The translations under genes were made by a program, and so were the position numbers. Below the pieces are notes generated by a model that saw only the letters and a list, made by a program, of their open reading frames with translations, had not been told where the DNA came from and made no database searches. A DNA stretch of 64,000 nt, taken from positions 372,001 to 436,000 of the forward strand of contig NZ_CP013378.1 of the NCBI RefSeq assembly GCF_001718415.1, written 5' to 3'. This document shows, piece after piece, positions 27,067 to 35,340 of this stretch; within the stretch, counting starts at the first letter, position 1; every line of letters begins with the position of its first letter. Origin of the DNA: Burkholderia pseudomultivorans (GTDB taxonomy: Bacteria > Pseudomonadota > Gammaproteobacteria > Burkholderiales > Burkholderiaceae).

Positions 27067-28812
27067 TCACTTCGGTGTGTCCGGGACCAGGGTGATTTCG
27101 ACCCGCCGGTTTCTGGCGCGCCCCTCCGGCGTGTCGTTGTCGGCAATAGGTCGCGTATCGCCGTAACCCTGGATGGCGAATTGCGTGGCCGGAATGCCCG
27201 AAGCCTCGATGAGCCAATCGCGTACGGCTTGCGCGCGTGCAACTGAAAGCTTCAGATTGCTGTCTGGATGACCCACGTTGTCGGTATAGCCGGCGACCAG
27301 AATCCGCTTGTCGGGATGCGCCTTGATCATCTCGAGCGCGCCGACCATCGCGCGCGTGGAATCGGGCTTGAGCTGCGCCTTTCCGCTATCAAAGAGCGAC
27401 ATGCTGTCGAGTGTGACGACCGCTGGCGGCGGAGCAGGCGCGACATAGGATGCGATGGCATCGTTCAATGTCGGCGTCAGTTGCGTCCCCCGATACATGC
27501 CGAACGACAGGCGCAGCGGCACACCCGTGCGAGCGTACCGGTCGAGCTGGTCCCGGTCGTCGACCAGCACCTGCAGGGCGTCCCGCTTCGCGACGTCGTG
27601 CGCGGCGGGAATCATCGAATAGTGGGCGAGGTCGGCGCCAATGCGCGTCAGCAGCGTCTGGTTGTTTTTGCCGGCACTCCAGAACGCGATCGCGGCCGCG
27701 CAGGCAACGAACGCGATCGCATGGGCGCAGGCTGCCATGCGCGGCGACATCCAGTGCCGCCGGGGCATCGATTCGATCAGCGGCTCGGGCAACGGCCACG
27801 GCAGCGGCGAGGCCGAGGCCTGAGCACGCACGACGCGGGTCTGCATCTCTACGTCGCGTATCCAGGGATTAACCTGGCCGTTATCGTCGGAAGTCGCCAT
27901 GGGACTCGCGGGCCCGCAATCGATCCAGCCCGCTCCGAACAACGCCCACGGGCCGGCGGGTTGCTGCCGATCCGTCAGCGCGCCGATCACGACGCGCTGT
28001 GTCCATCCGACGATCGACGCAAGCGCTGCCGCGCGGACTGCTGCGGTGCTGTCGCCCGCCCCGTGCTGCACTTCGTTCTCGGCGGCCAGGATCACCGGCC
28101 CAAAGCGCTCGGCATCCAGGAGGGGAAACGACGACGACACGCCGTACCACTGGGGCACCGCGTATTCCGACGGACCCGTCGTGAGCCGCTGATACACCGC
28201 GACATACCCTGGCAATCGTGTGCCAAGCATGCGGGACGCGTCAGCGGCGGCCTGCCGGGCGATACGCAATTGTTGGGTCAAGCCGTTTGCCCCGGCGTGC
28301 TGCCCCGGCACGACCGCCAATACGACGCCGTCCGGTGCGCGACCGTCGCGCCACTGCCTGACCGCGACGGCAAGCCGCGGTAGATCTTGCATCCGGTCCA
28401 CGCGCAACCAGATCCCTCCGTCGCCGAGGTGCACATGGCGGACTTCCCCTTCCCGGTCGAAGAGCGCAGACAGTGCATCGCCTGTCACGAGGACGAGGGG
28501 CATGCGCGTGCGCAGCTTCACGGGAATGTCGGTGGTCGCTTCCCCAAGCGCAGTCAGCACGTGGGCACTCTGCTCGCGCGCGCGGTCGAGCAGACGCGTG
28601 CGCCACCATACGAGTGCGAGCACAACGGTTCCGACGAGCGCGGTGAGTGTCCACGCGGTGCCAATGCCGACCGGCGCGACGAGCCAGATCAAGGCGAGGG
28701 CCAGCGCGGCCGCCAACAGGACCATAACGCGAAACGGATAGCCGAGCCCCTCGTGGCCATGGTCCGGTGTGTGCGCCGACTTGGCGCACAGGCGTGGCAG
28801 ATCAGGGTTCAC
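27067..28812 (-). CDS. T6SS-associated inner-membrane protein with a C-terminal OmpA domain
   Basis: A 581-residue protein: two N-terminal hydrophobic helices (FRVMVLLAAALALALIWLVA and TLTALVGTVVLALVWW, about 20-65), a cytoplasmic domain (about 80-330), another membrane helix (AHAIAFVACAAAIAFW), and a periplasmic OmpA-like domain (about 450-581). The OmpA core is SLFDSGKAQLKPDSTRAMVG, AGYTDNVGHPDSNLKLSVAR and GYGDTRPIADNDTPEGRARN, then RRVEI. It would anchor the TssJLM membrane complex to peptidoglycan, as TagL-type proteins do. The cytoplasmic part (MPLVLVTGDALSALF..., VAVRQWRDGRAPDGVVLAVV) recalls a TssM NTPase domain without Walker A (inference). Start is GTG at 28812 in a four-base overlap with tssL. 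Confidence 0.88.
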   Translation of the reverse strand: MNPDLPRLCAKSAHTPDHGHEGLGYPFRVMVLLAAALALALIWLVAPVGIGTAWTLTALVGTVVLALVWWRTRLLDRAREQSAHVLTALGEATTDIPVKLRTRMPLVLVTGDALSALFDREGEVRHVHLGDGGIWLRVDRMQDLPRLAVAVRQWRDGRAPDGVVLAVVPGQHAGANGLTQQLRIARQAAADASRMLGTRLPGYVAVYQRLTTGPSEYAVPQWYGVSSSFPLLDAERFGPVILAAENEVQHGAGDSTAAVRAAALASIVGWTQRVVIGALTDRQQPAGPWALFGAGWIDCGPASPMATSDDNGQVNPWIRDVEMQTRVVRAQASASPLPWPLPEPLIESMPRRHWMSPRMAACAHAIAFVACAAAIAFWSAGKNNQTLLTRIGADLAHYSMIPAAHDVAKRDALQVLVDDRDQLDRYARTGVPLRLSFGMYRGTQLTPTLNDAIASYVAPAPPPAVVTLDSMSLFDSGKAQLKPDSTRAMVGALEMIKAHPDKRILVAGYTDNVGHPDSNLKLSVARAQAVRDWLIEASGIPATQFAIQGYGDTRPIADNDTPEGRARNRRVEITLVPDTPK

Positions 28813-29540
28813 GGACGGATGCCTTTGGCCGGCGCCAGATAGGCGATCTGCATGTCGAGTGCTCCCGCCCATAGCATCCAGACGATCATTGCGGCCACAC
28901 AGGCAAGACCTGCAATGGCCCACGGAGAGAGGCGATAAAACCAGTCGGACAGGCGCCGCCCGGCGCGGTCTATGACAAACGGGCGCGCGGACGAAGGGCG
29001 AAGGCTTTCCAGTTGGGTGTTCAGCCTTGCAATCAGCGCACTGCGCTTTACCTCGCTTTCGCGCGCATAGCGCCCGACGAACCCCATCCCAAGGATCGCG
29101 GCATAACATTCGAGCAGGTCGACGCGCGGTGGGGTTTCTCGCATGCGAGCCTCAAGTCGGTCGAAGACGCTCTCGCCGGCGTCGTGCAGATTGAATTGCT
29201 CGACCTGCAGTGGCTTCAGTTCCCAACCGGCACGCATTTCAGCGGGCAGCGCCCGAAGCACGGTCTCGTCCAGCAGGCCGCACTGGGCGATCAGGGCCTC
29301 GCGGCGCACATCGTCCGGATAGCCACGGCGTTTCAGCGCTTCGGAAAAATGCTCGATCAACTGACGGCATCGATTGCGCAGTTCGTCGGCATCCTTCGTC
29401 GTTCCGCCGGTGCCGAGCGTCGTCACCAGCAAGGCCGTGTCACGCAGCAGATCGCGCATGCCATGGCTCGGTGTGCTGTCGGCACCGGTCAGCGAGTCGG
29501 GCAGCGCACGTTCCGGGCGGCTGGAAGTCAGGGCGTTCAT
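28809..29540 (-). CDS. tssL: Type VI secretion membrane-complex protein TssL (DotU/IcmH-like)
   Basis: A 243-residue inner-membrane protein: an all-helical cytoplasmic domain with the DotU signature CRQLIEHFSEALKRRGYPDD, REALIAQCGLLDETVL and VFDRLEARM (about 55-145), ECYAAILGMGFVGRYA, then a single C-terminal membrane helix (PWAIAGLACVAAMIVWMLWA). It forms the trans-envelope complex with TssM and TssJ and contacts TssK. The peptidoglycan-binding domain seen fused to some TssL proteins is here a separate gene, the OmpA protein downstream. Its ATG lies in a four-base overlap with the tssK stop. Confidence 0.95.
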   Translation of the reverse strand: MNALTSSRPERALPDSLTGADSTPSHGMRDLLRDTALLVTTLGTGGTTKDADELRNRCRQLIEHFSEALKRRGYPDDVRREALIAQCGLLDETVLRALPAEMRAGWELKPLQVEQFNLHDAGESVFDRLEARMRETPPRVDLLECYAAILGMGFVGRYARESEVKRSALIARLNTQLESLRPSSARPFVIDRAGRRLSDWFYRLSPWAIAGLACVAAMIVWMLWAGALDMQIAYLAPAKGIRP

Positions 29541-30901
29541 GAGCGCAGCACCGCGTAGAGTTCAAGCGCGGCATCGGGTATCGACGCCGGAAGATAGATT
29601 TGACAGGCGCGCGCCGCGAGCATCTTCGCATGTGCGGCGCTGGACGAATCGAGCGCAAAATATTGATTGTCGAGGCGCACCGGGATTGCTGCCGGCACGC
29701 GCTGCACGGCTTTCAACGGAATACCCAGCAGCGCGGCGTTGATGATGTGTTCCACGTCATCCGGCGCGCCGACCTTGCAGAGCCGCGGGAATTGCTCAAC
29801 GAGTTCGAACGCGGGCATCGGCGCATTGACCGACAGATACCAGTCGGCGGCATCCTCGACGATGCGTTCGTCGAGGAATTGGCCGGTCCACGTAGTGGGT
29901 GTCTTTCGCGTAAGCCCGATCGATACCACGCGCGACGGAATGATGGCATCGAGCAGATCGCGGATGAGCGATTCCAGTTGCGCGAGCACCTCGTCGGCGC
30001 GGGCATGGTCGTACGCCGGAATGTCGGTGAGTTGTGCGCCGGTCGAGAAGGTCATCAACGCACTCGCCAGCTGTGCGAGGGTCGCGTACAGCTGCTCGGG
30101 CGGGCGGCCCGGGTGCGTGGCAAAGAGACGCAGTTGCGGCCACGCTGCATGGATGCAATGCAGTAGCCAGAAGAGCTGCACGTCGGCCACGCCATATTCC
30201 GCTACCCGCTCGATGCGCTCGCTGCGGCGCGCGCCGAGCGCAAGACTTTTTGCGTGCAGGATGTCGGCCAAGCGCCTGACGCGCTTCAGATGAAGAGAAT
30301 GGCTGCCAAGCGCCAGGCACGGCGGCACGAATCCGTGATCGACCTTGAACTGAGCGCCGCTAGACCCGCTACCGGCCCGGGTCAGCCGCGCGATCGCGCA
30401 GACCGTGTCGTCCGCATGGGACTCAAAGTCGAACAGTAGCCGCACCGCGTGACGTTCCGCCGCGATCTCCGATTCGCCGGATCCGTTCAGGTCCGTGACC
30501 TTGACGAATTCGCGGTACGAGCGGCGCGGGCGTGCAAGTGCGGTTTCGTCGAAGCGACAGTTATTGCCGTTCGCATCCGGCAGCGCGAGCGCGGCCAGGA
30601 CCACGACGCTTTGAAGATCGGCTGGCACACCTTGCGTCAGATCGCGTGCGGGAGGAATGTTGTCGGCGATCGTCGTATCGACTGGCGTCCCGTCGGGAAA
30701 GCGCAGCTTCAGCCGCGTGAGCTTGAGACGTCCCGTGGCCAATGCTTCCTCGTCGACCTCGACGCCGAGGGTGCCCCATGGCTCGGCGAGCGCGGCGGCC
30801 GCGAACTGCTGCATCGCGAACCCGGCCCATCGTTCCTGCTGCTGGAAATGCTGCTGCGTGAGGATCAAGCCCTCATGCCAGAGCGGTTTGTCGATCCGCA
30901 T
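29537..30901 (-). CDS. tssK: Type VI secretion baseplate protein TssK
   Basis: A 454-residue TssK trimer protein linking baseplate to membrane complex. It begins MRIDKPLWHEGLILTQQHFQ QQERW, the standard N-terminal shoulder motif, with ALPDANGNNC, RFDETALARPRRSY in the middle and the C-terminal receptor-binding region (about 320-454, ...IPLKAVQRVPAAIPVRLDNQYFALD...). It is the first gene of the minus-strand arm (tssK-tssL-ompA-hcp-clpV-tssE), transcribed from the 573-bp divergent region shared with tssB. Confidence 0.95.
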   Translation of the reverse strand: MRIDKPLWHEGLILTQQHFQQQERWAGFAMQQFAAAALAEPWGTLGVEVDEEALATGRLKLTRLKLRFPDGTPVDTTIADNIPPARDLTQGVPADLQSVVVLAALALPDANGNNCRFDETALARPRRSYREFVKVTDLNGSGESEIAAERHAVRLLFDFESHADDTVCAIARLTRAGSGSSGAQFKVDHGFVPPCLALGSHSLHLKRVRRLADILHAKSLALGARRSERIERVAEYGVADVQLFWLLHCIHAAWPQLRLFATHPGRPPEQLYATLAQLASALMTFSTGAQLTDIPAYDHARADEVLAQLESLIRDLLDAIIPSRVVSIGLTRKTPTTWTGQFLDERIVEDAADWYLSVNAPMPAFELVEQFPRLCKVGAPDDVEHIINAALLGIPLKAVQRVPAAIPVRLDNQYFALDSSSAAHAKMLAARACQIYLPASIPDAALELYAVLRS

Positions 30902-31474
30902 AGGTGTGGTGTACGACTTGTTGTTGATTATCTCGGTCTGGAGATTCTATATGCCTCATCTGTGACTCGTATACTATTTCATTGGTTTGGCGTGCGAATC
31001 GTTATGGAATGGAAAACAAAGAATTCGATATTGATATGCCTTATATGCCAATTGCGATGGGAGTGCAATTTTTGAGATGGTTAAGACATTGGAATCTCAA
31101 AAATAAGACCGAGACAAATGGGTCGCCAAATGCCGCGAAGCGTTGCTGCGAGCGGCGCTCCGCCGACTTTGCGCGGGCTTATACGCTATCGCGCATTCAC
31201 CGCGCAATCGAACAAATACGAAAAATTGCTTCTTGTAACGGTTGTTAATGATTTGTCTCTTCTTCACCACATAGAAGATTCTTTGACGTCGCATGGGTAA
31301 ACATGTTTAATACGACGTGGCAATAACGTCGCATGAATGGAGGTCGCGCTATGAGGTGCAGTCAGTACTCCTTTGTGAGTCGCATCGGATGCCTGGATGC
31401 ACGCGAAGGAGGTCGCCGCATCGCAACGGGAGCGTTCTGCGGATGTCTATAACCTGAAATAGTTGAGTAATTCC
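30902..31474. promoter_or_regulatory. AT-rich divergent control region of the two T6SS arms
   Basis: A 573-bp gap between the starts of tssK (minus) and tssB (plus), markedly more AT-rich than the genes, especially 30905-31130 and 31200-31320. It contains direct repeats of ACGTCGCATG at 31286-31295 and 31326-31335, 40 bp apart, just upstream of a small candidate ORF, and several weak TATAAT-like strings (for example CGTATACTATTTC near 30968). Both arms must be started here, so regulator binding (H-NS-like silencing, a two-component regulator or an enhancer-binding protein) is likely but not identifiable. No clear sigma-54 GG-N10-GC element was confirmed. Confidence 0.6.
31351..31452 (+). CDS. 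Candidate 33-residue leader ORF upstream of tssB
   Basis: An ATG at 31351 preceded at ideal distance by GGAGG (31339-31343) opens a 33-codon frame starting MRCSQYSFVSRIGCLDAREG and ending FCGCL. It stops 22 bp before tssB. The peptide has four cysteines. Inside it is a perfect AAGGAGGT (about 31407-31414) with no start codon at the usual distance. It could be a leader peptide affecting tssB translation, or a chance frame. Confidence 0.3.
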   Translation: MRCSQYSFVSRIGCLDAREGGRRIATGAFCGCL

Positions 31475-31987
31475 ATGGACAGTTTTCAGAGGGAAATTCC
31501 GAAAAGTCGCGTCTCCATTACGTTGGACCTGCATACGGGTGGAGCGCAGAAGAAGGTCGAGCTGCCGCTCAAGCTGCTCGTCGCGGGCGACTTCAGTGCG
31601 GGCCGCGAGCAGGCGCCGCTTGCCGAGCGAAAAAAGGTCAATATCGACAAGAACAACTTCGATGCTGTTCTGGCCGACTACGCGCCGGATCTGACGATCG
31701 CGGCGGAAAACACGCTCGCGGGTGACGGTTCCGAGCTACCGGTGAACCTCTCGTTCCGCTCGATGAAGGACTTCGAGCCGGAGCAGGTCGCGCGCCAGAT
31801 TCCGGAAATGCAGGCGTTGCTGGCAATGCGCAACCTGCTGCGCGATCTGAAAAGCAACCTCCTCGATAACGGCACGTTCCGCCGTGAATTCGAGAAGATT
31901 CTCAAGGACAAGCGTTTGTCTGACAAGCTGCGCGGCGAATTGGCGCAGATCGTCACAGTGGCGACCCAGCCGGAAAGCCATGCCTGA
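31475..31987 (+). CDS. tssB: Type VI secretion contractile sheath small subunit TssB (VipA)
   Basis: A 170-residue sheath protein that pairs with TssC to form the contractile tail sheath around Hcp. Family segments: QREIPKSRVSITLDLHTGGA, ELPLKLLVAGDFSAGREQAP, ERKKVNIDKNNFDAVLADYA, LPVNLSFRSMKDFEPEQVAR, and the C-terminal helix NLLRDLKSNLLDNGTFRREF. The ATG at 31475 is chosen over an in-frame TTG at 31463. First gene of the plus-strand arm; tssC follows after 73 bp. Confidence 0.95.
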   Translation: MDSFQREIPKSRVSITLDLHTGGAQKKVELPLKLLVAGDFSAGREQAPLAERKKVNIDKNNFDAVLADYAPDLTIAAENTLAGDGSELPVNLSFRSMKDFEPEQVARQIPEMQALLAMRNLLRDLKSNLLDNGTFRREFEKILKDKRLSDKLRGELAQIVTVATQPESHA

Positions 31988-32060
31988 GCGCGGACGGCCC
32001 AAGGCGGCCTTCACCGCTTCCCGGAATCAGGTATCCATACGAAAGCAGACAGGACAAGAC

Positions 32061-33593
32061 ATGAAGCAGAATGAATCCCGTCAGGGTGCAACCGAGACCG
32101 TTGTGCTCGAAGCAGACAGCGTGTATGCGTCGCTGTGCAACAAGATCAACCTCAAGCCTGTCGCCGAAGCCCGCCCGCTCGAGGCCTTCCGTGACAACGA
32201 TGCATTGTCCGAGGCGTCGCCCGACGAGCGCGTCGCCCGTGGCATGGACGCGCTGCTCAACCTGATTGCGAATGAACGCAGACCGGTCGATCGGCTCGAC
32301 AAGTCACTGCTCGATTTCTACATCGGTCAGCTCGACCGAAAGATCAGCCGGCAGCTTGACGTCGTGATGCATGCGCCCGAATTCCAGGCGCTAGAGGGTC
32401 GCTGGCGCGGTCTCAAGATGCTGGTCTCGCGTACGGACTTCCGCAAGAATGCGAAGATCGAAGTGCTTGACGTCTCGAAGGATGCACTGCAGCGCGACTT
32501 CGAGGATACGCCCGAGCTGATTCAGAGCGGTCTGTACCGGCTCACATACATCGAGGAATACGACACGCCCGGCGGCCAGCCGATCAGCGCGATGATCAGC
32601 GACTTCGAGTTCATGAACTCGCCGATGGACGTGGCGCTGCTGCGCAACATCTCGAAGGTTGCGGCGGCCGCGCACATGCCGTTCATCGGCTCGGTGGGCG
32701 CGGCGTTCTTCGGCAAGAAGTCGATGGAGGAAGTGGCGGCGATCCAGGATATTGGCAACTACTTCGATCGCGCCGAGTACATCAAGTGGAAGAGCTTCCG
32801 CGACACCGATGACGCGCGCTATGTGGGCCTCACGATGCCGCGTGTGCTGGGTCGTCTTCCGTACGGGAAGGATACGACGCCCGTGCGCGCATTCAATTAC
32901 GACGAAGCGGTCAAGGGCCCGGACCACGACAAGTATCTGTGGGTCAATGCGTCGTTTGCGTTCGCGGCCAATATGGTCCGCAGCTTCGTCAATAACGGCT
33001 GGTGCGTGCAGATTCGCGGCCCCCAGGCGGGAGGCAAGGTGGAGGACCTGCCGGTTCACCTGTACGACCTGGGCACAGGCGTGCAGCCGAAGATCCCGAC
33101 CGAAGTACTGATCCCGGAGACGCGCGAATTCGAGTTCGCAAACCTGGGCTTCATTCCGCTGTCGTTCTACAAGAACCACGACTTCGCATGCTTTTTCTCG
33201 GCCAACTCGACACAGCGGCCGGCACTGTACGAGACGAAGGAGGCGACGGCGAACAGCCGCATCAATGCGCGCCTGCCGTACATCTTCCTGCTCTCGCGCA
33301 TTGCGCACTACCTGAAGCTGATCCAGCGCGAAAACATCGGTACGACCAAGGACCGGCGTCTGCTCGAACTCGAGCTGAACAACTGGATCAAGGGGCTCGT
33401 GACCGAGATGAAGGATCCGGGCGACGAACTGCAGGCCTCGCACCCGCTGCGCGACGCTAAGGTCACGGTCGAGGACATCGAGGACAACCCGGGATTCTTC
33501 CGGATCAAGCTCTTCATCATCCCGCACTTCCAGGTGGAGGGGATGGACATCGGGCTGTCGCTGGTGTCGCAGATGCCGAAGGCTAAAAGTTAG
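32061..33593 (+). CDS. tssC: Type VI secretion contractile sheath large subunit TssC (VipB)
   Basis: A 510-residue sheath protein, full length for the family. Diagnostic segments: LLDFYIGQLDRKISRQLDVV, HAPEFQALEGRWRGLKMLVS, YDTPGGQPISAMISDFEF, FIGSVGAAFFGKKSMEEVAA, MPRVLGRLPYG, NASFAFAANMVRSFVNNGWC, FIPLSFYKNHDFACFFSANS and the C-terminal FRIKLFIIPHFQVEGMDIGL. The ATG at 32061 follows CAGGA at 32050-32054. Strong conservation makes this a safe anchor for the whole cluster. Confidence 0.97.
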   Translation: MKQNESRQGATETVVLEADSVYASLCNKINLKPVAEARPLEAFRDNDALSEASPDERVARGMDALLNLIANERRPVDRLDKSLLDFYIGQLDRKISRQLDVVMHAPEFQALEGRWRGLKMLVSRTDFRKNAKIEVLDVSKDALQRDFEDTPELIQSGLYRLTYIEEYDTPGGQPISAMISDFEFMNSPMDVALLRNISKVAAAAHMPFIGSVGAAFFGKKSMEEVAAIQDIGNYFDRAEYIKWKSFRDTDDARYVGLTMPRVLGRLPYGKDTTPVRAFNYDEAVKGPDHDKYLWVNASFAFAANMVRSFVNNGWCVQIRGPQAGGKVEDLPVHLYDLGTGVQPKIPTEVLIPETREFEFANLGFIPLSFYKNHDFACFFSANSTQRPALYETKEATANSRINARLPYIFLLSRIAHYLKLIQRENIGTTKDRRLLELELNNWIKGLVTEMKDPGDELQASHPLRDAKVTVEDIEDNPGFFRIKLFIIPHFQVEGMDIGLSLVSQMPKAKS

Positions 33594-33623
33594 GTCGGGT
33601 TGATCCGGGGTTATTCATCTGAG

Positions 33624-33650
33624 TCGCCGGGGCGGGGACCGGCCCGGCGA
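33624..33650. other. Stem-loop in the tssC-tssA gap
   Basis: TCGCCGGG (33624-33631), 11-base loop, CCCGGCGA (33643-33650) in the 152-bp gap after tssC. There is no T tract. It may be an attenuator or processing site that lowers expression of the downstream baseplate genes relative to the abundant sheath. The minus strand of the same gap carries a 25-codon frame (33688 to 33611, starting MKIILEMLYQKQDRR) of unknown meaning. Confidence 0.4.
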
Positions 33651-33745
33651 TCCTGCTTCTGATACAGCATCTCGAGGATGATTTTCATGTCGGTGGTCTT
33701 GCCGTCGCTGGTTCAGACGCCCAGTCGGCTCAATACGTACGGGAC

Positions 33746-35329
33746 GTGGCGCTGATGCTCTCCGGTTTGCTCAAGGCACTGTTTCCCTCGCGCGACGCGG
33801 AGCAGTTGACGCGCTCGCGTCTCGCAGCTTGGAGCGCGTGGCTGCAGCCGCTGGATGGCGATCAAGGTATCGGGCGCGATCCGGGCTATGAAGACGCATT
33901 CTTCGGGCTCCAGGATGAGGCGTCGCGCCTGTCCGGCATTGACGACGCTCTGATCGTCCGTTCGTGCGAGCAGTTGCTCAAGGAGACCGGCAAGGACTTG
34001 CGCGTCGCCGGTTATTACGCGGGCGCAAGACTGAGGCAGGATGGGCCGGCCGGCTTTGCTGACGGGCTCGAACTGGTGGCGGCACTGGTCGACCGGTTCG
34101 GCGAGGCAGTGCTTCCGGCGCGCGCCGAGGCAAAGAAAGGGGCGCTCGAGTTGCTGGCCACCGCGCGTACGATTGAACTGCTCGATAGCGGCGAGTTTGT
34201 TTCCGCCGATCTCGAACGGGCGATCGCTGCGCTCGACGTAGTGGTGTCGTGCACGGCGACGTGGCCGGAAGCGGCCCGCCCGAATCTCAAGCCACTCGTT
34301 ACGCGGTTCGAGCATCAGGCGCAGCCGGTTGCCAGCACGGCGGCTGCTCCGGGGACGCCCTCGTCCATGGTGACAGGATCCTCCACCAGCACCATCGGTT
34401 CGACGCGTGATCTGCTCGATCAGGTACGCAGCATGGCGTTCTGGTTGCGTGATCAGGACAGCGGCTACTTGCCGTCCGTGCGGCTGGCACGGTGCGTGCG
34501 GTGGGACACCCTGCACGACGTGCCGCCGGCGGACAGCGCCTCGCACACGCGTTTGGCGCCACCGCGCGGTGAGTTGCGGCAGCACCTCAAGCGGCTCGTG
34601 CTGCAAAAACAGTGGCACGAGTTGCTCGAACGCGTTGAAGGTGCGTTCATGGAGGGCGTCAACCACCTGTGGTTCGACCTGCAGTATTTCCAGCATGTCG
34701 CCCTCGATCACGTGGGCGCCCCCTACAGCGCGTGGCGTGAACTGCTGCGCGCCGATTTCGCGTTATTCCTCGAACGTTTGCCCGGCATCGAACGGCTGAC
34801 ATTCAACGACGGCACGCCGTTTGCCGATGACGTAACGCTCGAATGGATTGCGCGGCACGCTGTCGTATGCGATCTGGAAGCGGGCGAAGCCATCGCGCCC
34901 CTGCCGGTGTCGGCGGGCAGCGATGACGACGCCGCAGGAGACTGGCCGGAGATCGAGGCGCAGGCCCGAGATCTGGTATGCCGCGACGGGCTGGAAGCCG
35001 CGTTCGCTTGGCTAGAGGCACTGCCCGGACTGAGAACGGAGCGCCACCGCTTTCTGCAGCGGCTTGTGATGGCGCGCCTTGCCGATCACGCGGGACGTGC
35101 GGACACGTCACTTGCCTTGCTTGGCGAATTGGATTCGCAGGCGCGCACGCTGCCGGTGACCCGCTGGGAGCCCGCCCTCATCTTCGAAATCCGTCAGCAA
35201 CTGGTTCGCGTGCTGAAGGCCGCGAGTACCCGCAAGGACGCGGACAGGCCGGCGCTGGCGCGTCGCATCGCCGAACTGCAGGCCGAACTCGCCGTGCTCG
35301 ATCCAGCGCGTGCGCTGACCCTGTCCTGA
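33746..35329 (+). CDS. tssA: Type VI secretion TssA (ImpA N-terminal domain)
   Basis: A 527-residue TssA, the cap or organiser that guides baseplate priming and sheath polymerisation. The ImpA_N domain is WSAWLQPLDGDQGIGRDPGY EDAF (about 28-50) with LRVAGYYAGARLRQDGPAGFA and EAVLPARAEAKKGALELLAT. A variable Ala/Thr/Ser linker (about 195-220) and a VasJ-like C-terminal part (MARLADHAGRADTSLALLGE and ...PALIFEIRQQLVRVLKA) follow. The GTG at 33746 and the ATG at 33755 are both plausible starts; no strong ribosome site decides. It is close to tssF (11 bp). Confidence 0.9.
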   Translation: MALMLSGLLKALFPSRDAEQLTRSRLAAWSAWLQPLDGDQGIGRDPGYEDAFFGLQDEASRLSGIDDALIVRSCEQLLKETGKDLRVAGYYAGARLRQDGPAGFADGLELVAALVDRFGEAVLPARAEAKKGALELLATARTIELLDSGEFVSADLERAIAALDVVVSCTATWPEAARPNLKPLVTRFEHQAQPVASTAAAPGTPSSMVTGSSTSTIGSTRDLLDQVRSMAFWLRDQDSGYLPSVRLARCVRWDTLHDVPPADSASHTRLAPPRGELRQHLKRLVLQKQWHELLERVEGAFMEGVNHLWFDLQYFQHVALDHVGAPYSAWRELLRADFALFLERLPGIERLTFNDGTPFADDVTLEWIARHAVVCDLEAGEAIAPLPVSAGSDDDAAGDWPEIEAQARDLVCRDGLEAAFAWLEALPGLRTERHRFLQRLVMARLADHAGRADTSLALLGELDSQARTLPVTRWEPALIFEIRQQLVRVLKAASTRKDADRPALARRIAELQAELAVLDPARALTLS

Positions 35330-35340
35330 AGGGAGTATCG

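Noticed and set aside
30982..31248. 88-codon plus-strand frame in the divergent T6SS region
   Set aside because: No ribosome site, sequence unlike any protein, and it runs through the most AT-rich promoter-like DNA.
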